The notes below the pieces were generated by a model. The model was given only the letters and a program-made list of their open reading frames with translations, was not told the origin of the DNA and searched no databases. The translations under genes were made by a program, and so were the position numbers. Below, one piece after another: positions 1 through 11,197 of a stretch of DNA of 64,000 nucleotides (the stretch's first letter is position 1; each line of letters starts with the position of its first letter). Origin of the DNA: Amycolatopsis roodepoortensis. Lineage in GTDB: Bacteria; Actinomycetota; Actinomycetes; Mycobacteriales; Pseudonocardiaceae. The stretch covers positions 558,001 through 622,000 of the forward strand of contig NZ_JADBEJ010000004.1 of assembly GCF_014873915.1 (NCBI RefSeq). The letters run 5' to 3'.

Positions 1-1156
<1,156 letters not shown>

Positions 1157-1163
1157 GGCAAGT

Positions 1164-1209
1164 CTCGTGAGTGTCAAGGACGGTTAGAACCGTCCTTGAC
1201 ACTCACGAG
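1164..1209. terminator. 46-bp perfect palindrome between convergent genes
   Basis: Two perfect 22-bp arms (1164-1185 and 1188-1209) flank the dinucleotide AG; the arm begins CTCGTGAGTGTCAAGGACGG. It starts 8 nt after the dgdA-like stop and runs into the last codons of the opposing hydrolase gene, including its stop at 1203-1205. It has no U-tract. Its position suits a bidirectional terminator. Confidence 0.7.
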
Positions 1210-2006
1210 GCCGCGAACGCGCGAAGCAACCGAGCGACCTCGCCCGGCCGCTCCAGGAACGGTGAGTGCCCGGCGTCCTCCACGACCTCCACGCGGGCCC
1301 CGGCCGCCGAGTACCGCGCGGAAGTCTTGTCACAGTCGTAAAACCGGTCCCGTCGCCCGAGAATCACCAGGCACGGCAACGCCAGGGCCGCCACTTGCGC
1401 ATCGAGAGGACGAAACGCGAGCAGCCGCGCCCGTTCCACGAGGACCACCCGAGCCATCGCGGGCGCGGTGACGGCGTGATCGGCCAGGTCCTGCAAGGGA
1501 TCTTCGAACCAGCCACCCCGGCGGAACCGGGAGGCGAACCGCACCCACGGCCGGTGAGCCACGAGCCGCACGAGCGCGCTGACCATCGGCAGCAACACCG
1601 AACTCCCCGGCGGAAAGGACGCGTAGCTGTAATCCGGCGCCTGTCCGATCAGGACCAAGGAACCGACTCGCGGGGAGATCGCGGCCAACGCCAAGGCGAC
1701 GTCCGCGCCGAAGGAGTGACCGGCGACCATGACGTCCTCGACGTCCAGTGAATCGAGGACGGCGGCCACCATGCGCGCCTGCGACGCCGCGTCCAAACCC
1801 GCGGAACCACCGGTGCACCCGTGTCCCAGCAGATCCACCCGGATCACGTGACGGGTCGCGGCCAGGCCGAGCGTGAGCCGGTCGAACCAGTGGACCGACC
1901 CGCAGTACCCGTGCAGCAACAGCACCGGCGGTCCGGAACCGTCCTGCCGGACGTGGACGGCGACACCGTTCACGTCGAGGAGTTCACCGATGGGGAGGCG
2001 AGGCAC
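1203..2006 (-). CDS. alpha/beta hydrolase
   Basis: 267 aa alpha/beta-fold hydrolase. An oxyanion-hole motif LLLHGYCG is followed by the nucleophile elbow GHSFGAD, an acid loop GRRDRF and the catalytic His in DAGHSP, so the triad is complete. There is no signal peptide, so it should be cytoplasmic. The substrate cannot be told; the fold covers esterases, lactonases and haloperoxidase-like enzymes. It lies 14 nt after the BASS transporter gene on the same strand and is probably co-transcribed, which hints that it may act on an imported ester or acid. The GTG start at 2006 has only a poor ribosome site, so a slightly later start is possible. Confidence 0.8.
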   Translation of the reverse strand: MPRLPIGELLDVNGVAVHVRQDGSGPPVLLLHGYCGSVHWFDRLTLGLAATRHVIRVDLLGHGCTGGSAGLDAASQARMVAAVLDSLDVEDVMVAGHSFGADVALALAAISPRVGSLVLIGQAPDYSYASFPPGSSVLLPMVSALVRLVAHRPWVRFASRFRRGGWFEDPLQDLADHAVTAPAMARVVLVERARLLAFRPLDAQVAALALPCLVILGRRDRFYDCDKTSARYSAAGARVEVVEDAGHSPFLERPGEVARLLRAFAAS

Positions 2007-2020
2007 TTCCCCAAACTAAC

Positions 2021-2887
2021 TCAGACCCGCGCGTTCTCCCTGCTGCGGGACAACAGGAACGCCGCGATCCCGGCGGGGAAGAACATGAGCACGCCGTAGA
2101 CCCCGGCGGGCACGGCCATCGCCTTGTCGCCGAGCACGGAATACGCCACCGCGATCGCGAGCGTGGCGTTGTGGACGCCGATCTCCATGGCGGACGCGAT
2201 CGACTGCCCGCGGTCCACCCGGAACAGCCGCGGCACGTAGTACCCGATCGCGAGGCTGAGCACGGAAAGCGCCAGCGCCACCGGCCCGAGCGTCCAGATG
2301 TTGTCCGCCAAGGTCCGGAATTCCTGCGCGATCGCCGCCGCGATCACCAGCACGAGCACCACGGCCGAGCCGATCTTGACCGGTTTGCGCATCCGCTCGG
2401 CCCAGCCGGTGAACCTGTGCCGTACCGCCATCCCGATCACGACCGGGATCAGCACGATCGCGAACACCTGCACGAACTTCGCGGGCTGGAGGCCGACCGA
2501 GGCGCCACCGTCGAGGAACTGGGCCATCGACAGGCCGACCACCAGTGGCAGGGTGAACACGGCGAGTACCGAGTTGATCGCCGTGAGCGTGACGTTGAGG
2601 GCGACGTCGCCACCGGCGAGGTGACTGAAGAGGTTCGCCGACGTCCCGCCGGGTGAGGCGACCAGCAGCATCATGCCGACCGCGAGCACACCTTCGAGAC
2701 CGAAGAGGACGATGAGGCCGACGCAGATCACCGGCAGCACGATCATCTGGCACACCAGCGCGATGACGGCGGCCTTGGGGTACTTGAGCACCCGGGTGAA
2801 GTCGCCGACGGTCAGGGTCAGGCCCAGCCCGAACATGACGAGCGCCAGCGCTACCGGCAGGAGGATGGAAAACATCGCCGAACCCAT
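2021..2887 (-). CDS. bile acid:sodium symporter (BASS) family transporter
   Basis: 288 aa, almost wholly hydrophobic, with about nine or ten membrane spans. Features typical of the BASS fold (PF01758) are an early LTLTVGDF segment, the PGGTSANLFSHLAGGD motif in the middle and EIGVHNATLAIAVA in the second half. Family members import organic anions such as pantoate, pyruvate or sulfated compounds with Na+. It is the first gene of a two-gene operon with the hydrolase and is divergent from the DM13 gene; the shared promoter lies in 2888-3056. The substrate is not predictable. Confidence 0.85.
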   Translation of the reverse strand: MGSAMFSILLPVALALVMFGLGLTLTVGDFTRVLKYPKAAVIALVCQMIVLPVICVGLIVLFGLEGVLAVGMMLLVASPGGTSANLFSHLAGGDVALNVTLTAINSVLAVFTLPLVVGLSMAQFLDGGASVGLQPAKFVQVFAIVLIPVVIGMAVRHRFTGWAERMRKPVKIGSAVVLVLVIAAAIAQEFRTLADNIWTLGPVALALSVLSLAIGYYVPRLFRVDRGQSIASAMEIGVHNATLAIAVAYSVLGDKAMAVPAGVYGVLMFFPAGIAAFLLSRSRENARV

Positions 2888-3056
2888 CGAGGGGCCTCCG
2901 TCCGATATGCCCTTTTCAGATCGGCAATCGTGTCAAGCGGCGTGATCGCGGTCAAGGTACCGAAACCCAGCCGTGATACCGCCCGGTCGGCGTCGTAAGA
3001 GTTCGGTAACCGCCCGAAACGGGCGATCCGGACGGTTGGCGCGGTTGAATGTCCCC

Positions 3057-3602
3057 ATGAAACGCAAGCGGGTGCTCGCCGTCGTGGCGGTCGGACTGGT
3101 GGTCGCGGTGGCCGCGGGCCTCTACTGGTTCCAGCCGTGGAAGCTCTGGGTGAACGAAACGGTCCAGGAGGCCGCGCCCGTCGTCGCTGAGCCCTCGGCT
3201 CGACCGACGGCTCAGCCTTCGGAAAGTGCCACGCCACCCCCGAAAGAGCCCTCGGTCGTGGCCACCGGCGCCTTGATCAGCCACGAGCACACGACCAGTG
3301 GCGACGTCCGGATCCTGCGCGCGGCCGACGGCTCACTGGTGCTGCGCCTGGAGAACCTCGACACGAGCAACGGACCGGACCTGCGGGTCTGGCTCACCGA
3401 CGCGCCGGTCATCCCCGGGAAGGCCGGCTGGTTCGTGTTCGACGACGGCGCGTACGTGAGCGCCGGGAAACTCAAGGGCAACAAGGGAAGCCAGAACTAC
3501 ACGCTGCCCGCCGGCACCGACCTGGCGCGCTATTCGAGCGTGACCATCTGGTGCGAACGGTTCAGTGTCTCCTTCGGCGCGGCTGAGTTGGCCAAGGTCT
3601 GA
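3057..3602 (+). CDS. membrane-anchored DM13 domain protein
   Basis: 181 aa when started at the ATG at 3057; an upstream in-frame start would precede the hydrophobic anchor without obvious function. Residues about 6-24 form a signal anchor. A Pro/Ser/Thr/Glu-rich linker (about 40-65) precedes a DM13 domain (PF10517) with GDVRILRAADGSLVLRLEN, NGPDLRVWLTD, the aromatic stretch GWFVFDDGAY and a late Cys in the core TIWCERFSVSFG. DM13 is thought to be a secreted electron-transfer or cytochrome-like domain; its biochemical role in actinomycetes is open. It is monocistronic, divergent from the BASS operon and convergent with a TetR gene. Confidence 0.8.
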   Translation: MKRKRVLAVVAVGLVVAVAAGLYWFQPWKLWVNETVQEAAPVVAEPSARPTAQPSESATPPPKEPSVVATGALISHEHTTSGDVRILRAADGSLVLRLENLDTSNGPDLRVWLTDAPVIPGKAGWFVFDDGAYVSAGKLKGNKGSQNYTLPAGTDLARYSSVTIWCERFSVSFGAAELAKV

Positions 3603-3622
3603 CAGCCAGGCGAAGCCTGTCC
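3601..3622. terminator. short hairpin between convergent genes
   Basis: CAGGC-GAA-GCCTG with partly pairing GACA/TGTC flanks begins at the DM13 stop. It is GC-rich with no U-tract, so this is a weak terminator call. It is the one roomy convergent junction here without a long palindrome. Confidence 0.35.
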
Positions 3623-3652
3623 GTTGAGTGTGGCGGCGGGGCGGGGTCCGGG

Positions 3653-4282
3653 CTAGGCGAGGCGGTCCACGGCGTACTCCATCTCCGCGCGGACGGCGCG
3701 CAGGTCGATCCCGCCGGGATCGATGATCGAGGCCACGGCGATCCCGCGCAGCTGCCCCACCAGCGCCGCCGCGTACGCGTCGGGGTCGCGGACGCCGGTG
3801 ATGGAGCCGTCCGCGATCCCGGCGGCGACGGTCTGCGCGATGGCGAACCGGTACCGGCGGTCGGCCTCGGTCATCGCCGACCGCACCGCCGGATCGCCGA
3901 CAGTCGCGTCCGTCCAGAGCACCACGAACGCCCGGTTCAGCGGCGGCATGTCGGTGAGCAGCTCGAAGAAGATGTCCAGCAGGGCGCGCAGCATGTCCAT
4001 CGGGCTCGGGGTCAGCCCGCCGGTCCGGGTGGCGACGGCGGCGCTGAAGACGTCGGCGAACTTCTCCGCGGCGAACTCGACGAGCCGCTGCACCAGCGTC
4101 TCCTTCGAGCCGAACAACTGGTAGACGACGCCGCTGGGATAGCCGGTCCTGGCGCAGATCATGCCGATCTTGAGCCGGGCGAAACCTGCCTCGCCGATCA
4201 GGCGGGCGGCGGTGTCGAGGATCCGGGTCCGTGCGATCTCCTGGTCACGCTCGACCTGGCGCTCCTCCGCAGACGAGTCCAC
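3653..4282 (-). CDS. TetR/AcrR family transcriptional regulator
   Basis: 209 aa from the GTG at 4282, which has a good ribosome site GGGAGGA seven nt upstream; a GTG at 4315 is an alternative. The N-terminal helix-turn-helix reads ILDTAARLIGEAGFARLKIGMICARTGYPSGVVYQLFGSKETL, typical except for the unusual IGMICARTGYPSGVVYQLF recognition region. The C-terminal ligand domain is all-helical. It is divergent from the rpiB-like gene, with starts only 60 bp apart, so it probably controls that gene and itself. The ligand is unknown. Confidence 0.85.
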   Translation of the reverse strand: MDSSAEERQVERDQEIARTRILDTAARLIGEAGFARLKIGMICARTGYPSGVVYQLFGSKETLVQRLVEFAAEKFADVFSAAVATRTGGLTPSPMDMLRALLDIFFELLTDMPPLNRAFVVLWTDATVGDPAVRSAMTEADRRYRFAIAQTVAAGIADGSITGVRDPDAYAAALVGQLRGIAVASIIDPGGIDLRAVRAEMEYAVDRLA

Positions 4283-4342
4283 GGCGCGATCCTCCCATGA
4301 CTTCCGGTTCGTCACCTGTCGACGCGGCGTTACGATCCGGAT

Positions 4343-4774
4343 ATGAGGATCGCCTTCGCCGCCGACGACCGGAACGCCACCACGGACGCCGTCCAGGCGT
4401 ATCTCGCCGAGGCGGGCCACGAGGTGCTCCGCCCCGCGGCGTCGGACGTCTGGCCGGAACTCGGCGCGGCGGTGGGCAGGGCGGTCGCGCAGGGCGAGGC
4501 CGACTTCGGCGTGGTGATGTGCTGGACCGGGACGGGGACGGCCATCGCCGCGAACAAGGTCCCCGGTGTCCGCGCGGCGCTGGCCTGGGACACCTGGATC
4601 GCCGCGGGCGCGCGCAAATGGAACGACGCCAATGTGCTGGCGCTGAGCCTGAAACGGCTGGCCCCCGACGTGGCCGTGGAAATCACCGACGTCTTCCTTT
4701 CCGGTGTCCTGCCCGACCCCGACGAATCGGCGAATATCGCCCGGCTCGGCGAACTGGACGAATTCCGCCATTGA
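4343..4774 (+). CDS. RpiB/LacA/LacB family sugar-phosphate isomerase
   Basis: 143 aa, the normal size for ribose-5-phosphate isomerase B relatives. The active-site segment is GVVMCWTGTGTAIAANKVPG with the catalytic Cys (the usual CGTG is CWTG here), followed by RAALAWD and WNDANVLALS. The enzyme interconverts aldose and ketose phosphates. It sits alone under a divergent TetR gene rather than in a pentose operon, and lacks the conserved His-rich opening of housekeeping RpiB, so the substrate may be another sugar phosphate such as an allose or galactose derivative. Confidence 0.8.
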   Translation: MRIAFAADDRNATTDAVQAYLAEAGHEVLRPAASDVWPELGAAVGRAVAQGEADFGVVMCWTGTGTAIAANKVPGVRAALAWDTWIAAGARKWNDANVLALSLKRLAPDVAVEITDVFLSGVLPDPDESANIARLGELDEFRH

Positions 4775-4863
4775 CCGGCACCGAACCAGTGAACGGTTAA
4801 CGCTGTCGAACGTATTAGGCCGTTCGCAGGAAAATCACCACTCTACGTAGTGATGCTTCCCAT

Positions 4864-4879
4864 ATTGGTCCAGACCACG
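4864..4879 (+). promoter_or_regulatory. candidate DasR-responsive element (dre) upstream of chitinase operon
   Basis: The 16-mer ATTGGTCCAGACCACG matches the published dre consensus A[CG]TGGTCTAGACCA[GC]T at 13 of 16 positions with an intact GGTC-AGACC core. It lies about 160 bp before the first chitinase start. In Streptomyces, DasR (GntR family) represses chitinase and GlcNAc genes until glucosamine-6-phosphate rises. The assignment rests on motif match and gene context only. Confidence 0.6.
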
Positions 4880-5035
4880 TACCGTCTCCCGCAACAAAGC
4901 GTTCCGCATGGAGGTGGTCGATGAAGACGCATCCCCGCCTGCCCGGCTCCGGCCGTGGCAACGCGATGTCGCCGATTTCCCTTTGACGAAATCATCTCCA
5001 AGATCATTTCCCTGCACCGGGTTGTAAGGAGTGAA

Positions 5036-6664
<1,629 letters not shown>

Positions 6665-6675
6665 GGAGTCTGACA

Positions 6676-8037
6676 GTGGGCAAGCGGACTTGGATCCAGG
6701 CCATCGGCCTGTCCGCCGCTGCCGCAACGGCCGGCGCGGTCCTCGTGATCGCGCCGGCCTCCGCGGCCGGCGGCGTCGGCGCCGCCTTCAGCAAGGGCTC
6801 CGACTGGGGCTCCGGCTGGGAAGGCAAGTACACGATCAGCAACAACTCGGGATCGAGCCTTCCCACCTGGACGGTCGAGTTCGACCTCCCCGCGGGGCAC
6901 TCGATCGCTTCGCTGTGGGACGGCAGCTACTCGGTCTCCGGACAGCACGTGACGGTGAAGAACACCTGGAACGGCAACCTGTCCAACGGCGGCTCCACCA
7001 GCTTCGGCTTCAACGTCAAATACTCCGGGGGTTACGTCGCCCCGGCGAACTGCAAGATCAACGGTGGTTCGTGCGAGCCGGGCGGCGGCGGTCCGACCAC
7101 GACGCCGACCACGTCCACCACCACGACCTCTCCGACGACGACCACCAGCAACCCGCCGCTGCCAGGCGGCCGTGGCGCGCCGTATCTGTACCTGGGCTGG
7201 GGCAGCCCGCCGAACCCGCAGACGGTCATGAACGCGACCGGGATCAAATGGTTCACGATGGCGTTCATCCTGTCGTCCGGGGGCTGCAACCCCGCCTGGG
7301 ACGGCAGCCGTCCGCTGCAGGGCGGCGTCGACGCGAACGCGATCGCGCAGATCAAGGCCGCGGGCGGGCAGATCGTGCCGTCCTTCGGCGGGTGGAGCGG
7401 CAACAAGCTCGGCCCGAACTGCTCGACGCCGGAAGCGCTCGCCGGGGCCTACCAGAAGGTGATCGACGCCTACGGTCTCAAGGCGATCGACATCGACATC
7501 GAGAACACCGACGAGTTCGAGAACGCGGTCGTGCAGGACCGCGTGCTGAACGCGCTGAAGATCGTGAAGGCGAACAACCCCGGTATCCAGACCATCCTCA
7601 CCTTCGGCACGACGACCAGCGGCCCGAACTCCTGGGGCAACCGGCTCATCGACCAGTCGAAGGCACTGAACGCCGGAATCGACGTCTACACGATCATGCC
7701 GTTCGATTTCGGTGGTGGCGCGGATATGTACGGCAACACCATCCGGGCGGCGAACGGCCTGCGGGACAAGCTGAAGTCGACCTTCGGGTGGAACGACGCC
7801 ACGGCGTACAGCCACCTCGGCATCAGCGGGATGAACGGTCTTTCGGACCAGCGCGAACTGACGAGTCTCGACACCTGGACGCGGATCACCGACTGGTCCA
7901 AGACCAACAAGATCGCCAGGCTCGCGTTCTGGTCGACCAACCGTGACCGCGGCTGCCCGAACGGCGGGGTCGCCGAGAACTGCAGTGGTATCGCACAGAA
8001 CGACTGGGACTTCACGCGGATCACCGCGGCTTTCTGA
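6676..8037 (+). CDS. secreted GH18 chitinase, PF-ChiA-like catalytic domain, with CBM2
   Basis: 453 aa from a GTG start. Signal peptide 1-30, CBM2 about 31-137, Thr-rich linker to about 168, then a GH18 barrel of a different subfamily from its neighbour, opening YLYLGWGSPPNPQTVMNATG. The catalytic strand is KAIDIDIEN: Asp272, Asp274 and Glu276 are present, while the first Asp of the usual DxxDxDxE is Lys269. This short form resembles the Pyrococcus ChiA-like GH18 group. The CBM2 is about 91% identical to that of the preceding protein, whereas the catalytic domains hardly align. A strong hairpin terminator follows at 8057. The two enzymes probably act together on chitin. Confidence 0.9.
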   Translation: MGKRTWIQAIGLSAAAATAGAVLVIAPASAAGGVGAAFSKGSDWGSGWEGKYTISNNSGSSLPTWTVEFDLPAGHSIASLWDGSYSVSGQHVTVKNTWNGNLSNGGSTSFGFNVKYSGGYVAPANCKINGGSCEPGGGGPTTTPTTSTTTTSPTTTTSNPPLPGGRGAPYLYLGWGSPPNPQTVMNATGIKWFTMAFILSSGGCNPAWDGSRPLQGGVDANAIAQIKAAGGQIVPSFGGWSGNKLGPNCSTPEALAGAYQKVIDAYGLKAIDIDIENTDEFENAVVQDRVLNALKIVKANNPGIQTILTFGTTTSGPNSWGNRLIDQSKALNAGIDVYTIMPFDFGGGADMYGNTIRAANGLRDKLKSTFGWNDATAYSHLGISGMNGLSDQRELTSLDTWTRITDWSKTNKIARLAFWSTNRDRGCPNGGVAENCSGIAQNDWDFTRITAAF

Positions 8038-8056
8038 CGTCCCGCTTCCCCGAACC

Positions 8057-8099
8057 GCGGGCCCGCACCGATGCTGCACGGTGCGGGCCCGCTCCTTTT
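8057..8099 (+). terminator. intrinsic terminator of the chitinase operon
   Basis: A perfect 14-bp stem (GCGGGCCCGCACCG pairing with 8079-8092), an 8-nt loop and then TCCTTTT. It lies 20 nt after the second chitinase stop. Confidence 0.85.
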
Positions 8100-8227
8100 C
8101 GCCCGCGTTTCGTCCTCTGGATGCGGTCCTCGTCGGTTGTCGCGGCAGTGGCCGTGTCCCGTTGTGAGCGTGATCCTCGACTTCCTGGCGGTGGGGAGGG
8201 TCGTGATCATGGAATATCGTGCCGGTC

Positions 8228-8872
8228 ATGACCACGGATGACTGGTTGGCCGACACCCGAACCTCTTATGACACGGTCGCGGTCAGCTATGCCGACCAAG
8301 TGCGCGGCGCCCTCGCCGGACACCAGTACCTGCACGCGGCTCTGGCGTTGTTCGCCGACAGCGTGCGGATCGCCGGCGGCGGGCCGGTCGCGGACGTGGG
8401 CTGCGGCCCCGGTGAAGTCACCGCCCACCTGCATGAGCTCGGTGTCGACGCCTTCGGTGTCGACCTCTCCCCTGGGATGATCGACGTGGCCCGGCGCGAC
8501 CACCCCGGCCTGCGGTTCGAGGTGGGCTCGATGACGGACCTGGGCTTCCCCGTCGCTTCGGTGGCCGGCCTGCTCGCCTGGCAGTCGTTGATCCACATCC
8601 CTGACGATGATGTGCCGACTGTGTTCGGGCACTTCCACCGAGCATTGCGTCCCGGCGGACCGCTGCAGCTCCTGTTTCACGTCGGCGACGAGTCGCGGTT
8701 GATGACGGAGGGCTATGGCGGTCACCCGATGAAGGTCCATGTCCACCGCCGTCAGCCTGACCAGGTGGCATCCTGGCTGCGCGATGCCGGATTCGTGGTC
8801 GAGGCTCAGATGCTGCTCGACCCGGATGCGAAAGCTCAGCAAGCGATTCTTTTCGCACGCAGTAAGTCCTGA
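8228..8872 (+). CDS. class I SAM-dependent methyltransferase
   Basis: 214 aa from the ATG at 8228 (a GTG at 8219 is equally possible; neither has a clear ribosome site). Motif I is VADVGCGPGEVTAHL, followed by the acidic loop GVDLSPGMIDVARR, motif II region GLLAWQSLIHIPDDD and FHRALRPGGPLQLLFHVG (methyltransf_11/25 type). The substrate is unknown. The 3' region up to the convergent chitinase gene (8873-9202) holds no gene, only two long palindromes. Confidence 0.82.
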   Translation: MTTDDWLADTRTSYDTVAVSYADQVRGALAGHQYLHAALALFADSVRIAGGGPVADVGCGPGEVTAHLHELGVDAFGVDLSPGMIDVARRDHPGLRFEVGSMTDLGFPVASVAGLLAWQSLIHIPDDDVPTVFGHFHRALRPGGPLQLLFHVGDESRLMTEGYGGHPMKVHVHRRQPDQVASWLRDAGFVVEAQMLLDPDAKAQQAILFARSKS

Positions 8873-9005
8873 CTTCTGCATATGTCGGGCTCGCCAGTCG
8901 GAACCGGAGGACATGCGGGTGTGCTCCCAGCGGTGCTGGTGGCCTCGTCGATGCTGTCGAGCACTCGTTGGACACGGTCGTGCTCGCGCCGAAACCGGGT
9001 CTGGC

Positions 9006-9062
9006 GTGTCGCGAAAGCCACTTTCGCGACGTCTGATGTCCCGAAAGTGGCTTTCACGACAC
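9006..9062. repeat. palindrome, GAAAGCCACTTTC family
   Basis: Arms 9006-9026 and 9042-9062 pair with one mismatch around a 15-nt centre that itself contains a GACGTC/GATGTC dyad. It lies between two convergent 3' ends and belongs to the family also seen at 14633, 14744, 18415 and 47396. Confidence 0.75.
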
Positions 9063-9112
9063 GGCTGCCGGGGCGCGCACGGGCCGAGCCGGTGCCGAGG
9101 CCGCGAGCCCTG

Positions 9113-9171
9113 AAGTACGTGAAGGCCCCCTTCACTGCGCCTAGCGCAATGAAGGGGGCCTTCACGTACTT
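9113..9171. repeat. palindrome, GTGAAGGCCCCCTTC family
   Basis: Arms of 28 bp (9113-9140 and 9144-9171) with a single mismatch around CTA. It is the second, unrelated palindrome in the same convergent gap. Same family as 28709, 29320 and 48216. Confidence 0.75.
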
Positions 9172-9202
9172 ACAACCGCCGCATTCAGTCCTCTGAATGC
9201 GA

Positions 9203-10972
9203 TCAGGGCAGAGCGTTCAGGAACGGCTCGTGCGCGTTCTGGAACTCCCACCCGTAGTACCGGTCCCAGTTGATCGACCACGTCATCAGCCCGCGCAACG
9301 CCGGCGAAGCGCCGCCGCGCAAGGAATACGACCCGCAACCGGAGTTCTTCACCAGGCAGTTCAGCGCCGAATGCACGGCCGCCGGAGCGGTGTGCCCGTT
9401 GCCCGCGCTCACCGCGGCGGGCAGGCCGAACGCGATCTGGTCCTCACGCAGCCCCGGGAACCGGAATCCGGTCGAGGACACCGTGAAACCCGCCTTGATC
9501 ATGTCGGTCATCGCGATGTGGAAGTCCGCGCCGCCCATGAAGTGGTACTGGTTGTCCAGCCCCATCACCGGCCCGGAGTTGTAATCCTGGACGTGCAGCA
9601 CGGTCAGCGCGTCCCGCATCGCGTGGATCACCGGGAGGTACGAGCCCGTCCGGTTGTCGGCGCCGCCGAGGCCGCCGTAGTACTGGTATCCGGTCTGCAC
9701 GAAGAACGTCTCCGGCGCCATCGTCAGCACGAATCCCGCACCATAGCGAGCCTTCAACGTCTTCAGCGCCGAGATGAGGTTGACGATCACCGGCGTGGTC
9801 GGATTACGGAAGTCGTTGTCGCCGGAGTTGAGGTAGAGCGAGTGTCCCTCGAAGTCGATGTCGAGCCCGTTCAGCCCGTACCGGTCGATGATCGCGGACA
9901 CCGAGCTGACGAACGCGTCACGCGCCGCGGTCGTGGTCAGCTGCACCTGGCCGTTCTGCCCGCCGATGGAGATCAGCACCTTCTTGCCCTGTGCCTGCTT
10001 CGCGCGGATCGCGGCGATGAATTCCGCGTCGCTTTCCACCGTCGGGCATTCCGCGACCGGGCACCGCGTGAAGCGGATGTCGCCGGAGGTCACCGAGGTC
10101 GGTTCACCGAAGGCCAGGTTGACGATGTCCCACGCCGCCGGGACGTCGGCCATCCGCGTGTAGCCGGAACCGTTGGCGAAACTCGCGTGCAGGTAGCCGA
10201 TCAGCGCGTGCTTCGGCAGGCCGGAGTCGACGCAGCCCGAGGTCGTGGCGCCCGCCTCCGTGCTCTTGGGCGACTCGCCCGCGCTGTTGTAGGCGGCCAC
10301 CGAATAACTGTGCGACGAGCAGGCTGTCAGTCCCGAGATCGTCGCCGAAGTCCCGGTCACCGTCGCGACCACCTTGCCCGCCTCGTACACGCGGTAGCCG
10401 GTCACCGTGCCCGCCGAGGCGCCCCACGAGAGCGCGATCGACGAGTTCGTCACCGTGCCCACGGCCGGATTCCCCGGTGCAGGCGGCGCGCCGGGGGTGC
10501 CACCGCCGGGTCCGTCGAGGCTGATGTCGTCCGCGTAATAGGTGCCCGACCCGTACCAGCCGTGGACGTACACCTCCGCCGTCGTCTGCGTGGCCGACGT
10601 CGTGAACGAAAGCGAAAGCTGCGTGTAGGAGGTCGCCGCGGTCCAGGTCGACGGCCCGCCCGTGACCCCGAGGTACACCGGGTTCCCGTTCACCCAGGCC
10701 GAGACCGCGTAGGTCGTGCTCGGCTGGACCGATACCGTCTGTGCGCATTTCCCGATCGTCGAGCCGGGCGTGACCGAAACGGCGTAACCGCCCGAACGGA
10801 CCGGCGTGGTCACGGTGGCGCCCGCCGCGCAGGACCAGCCGGACGTCGAACCCGCCTCGAACCCGGGATTGAGGAGCAGGTTGGCCGCGCTCGCGGTGCC
10901 GCCGCCGGTGATCAGGCCGGTGAAGGTGAGCACCAAAACGGCCAGAAATGCCAAGGATCTGGAACGCCTCAT
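9203..10972 (-). CDS. secreted GH18 chitinase with CBM and FN3 domains
   Basis: 589 aa from the ATG at 10972 (GGAGGA ribosome site just upstream). Layout: signal peptide about 1-30; a jelly-roll carbohydrate-binding module about 31-160 starting NLLLNPGFEAGSTSGW; fibronectin type III about 165-250; GH18 domain about 262-589. The catalytic strand is GLNGLDIDFEG; SIGGQNGQ and MTWSINWD are typical of the bacterial chitinase D-like GH18 group. It is exported to attack chitin. A DasR-type operator lies 44 bp upstream. It converges on the methyltransferase gene. Confidence 0.92.
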   Translation of the reverse strand: MRRSRSLAFLAVLVLTFTGLITGGGTASAANLLLNPGFEAGSTSGWSCAAGATVTTPVRSGGYAVSVTPGSTIGKCAQTVSVQPSTTYAVSAWVNGNPVYLGVTGGPSTWTAATSYTQLSLSFTTSATQTTAEVYVHGWYGSGTYYADDISLDGPGGGTPGAPPAPGNPAVGTVTNSSIALSWGASAGTVTGYRVYEAGKVVATVTGTSATISGLTACSSHSYSVAAYNSAGESPKSTEAGATTSGCVDSGLPKHALIGYLHASFANGSGYTRMADVPAAWDIVNLAFGEPTSVTSGDIRFTRCPVAECPTVESDAEFIAAIRAKQAQGKKVLISIGGQNGQVQLTTTAARDAFVSSVSAIIDRYGLNGLDIDFEGHSLYLNSGDNDFRNPTTPVIVNLISALKTLKARYGAGFVLTMAPETFFVQTGYQYYGGLGGADNRTGSYLPVIHAMRDALTVLHVQDYNSGPVMGLDNQYHFMGGADFHIAMTDMIKAGFTVSSTGFRFPGLREDQIAFGLPAAVSAGNGHTAPAAVHSALNCLVKNSGCGSYSLRGGASPALRGLMTWSINWDRYYGWEFQNAHEPFLNALP

Positions 10973-11015
10973 CGCGATTCCTCCGTGAAAGGGCGGCCTG
11001 CCGCCGCGCTGGGGC

Positions 11016-11031
11016 AATTGTCTAGACCAAT
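11016..11031 (-). promoter_or_regulatory. candidate DasR-responsive element (dre) at chitinase promoter
   Basis: On the minus strand the 16-mer reads ATTGGTCTAGACAATT, matching 13 of 16 positions of the dre consensus including the central GGTCTAGAC. It ends 44 bp before the chitinase start, where the promoter should lie, so a bound repressor would block transcription. Confidence 0.65.
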
Positions 11032-11197
11032 CTGGCGAAAGTCCATACCCCGGCGGCACCAGGGTCCAAAGACCCGACTACTCCGGGCTGCTGGACCGGT
11101 GTGACGCGCGGGCGCGCTCCGTAACGTCGGAAGGGCCAAACAGGGCTGGGGGCTTCCGGGAGGTGGGGACGATGGGACCGAGAACGGCAGGACCGGC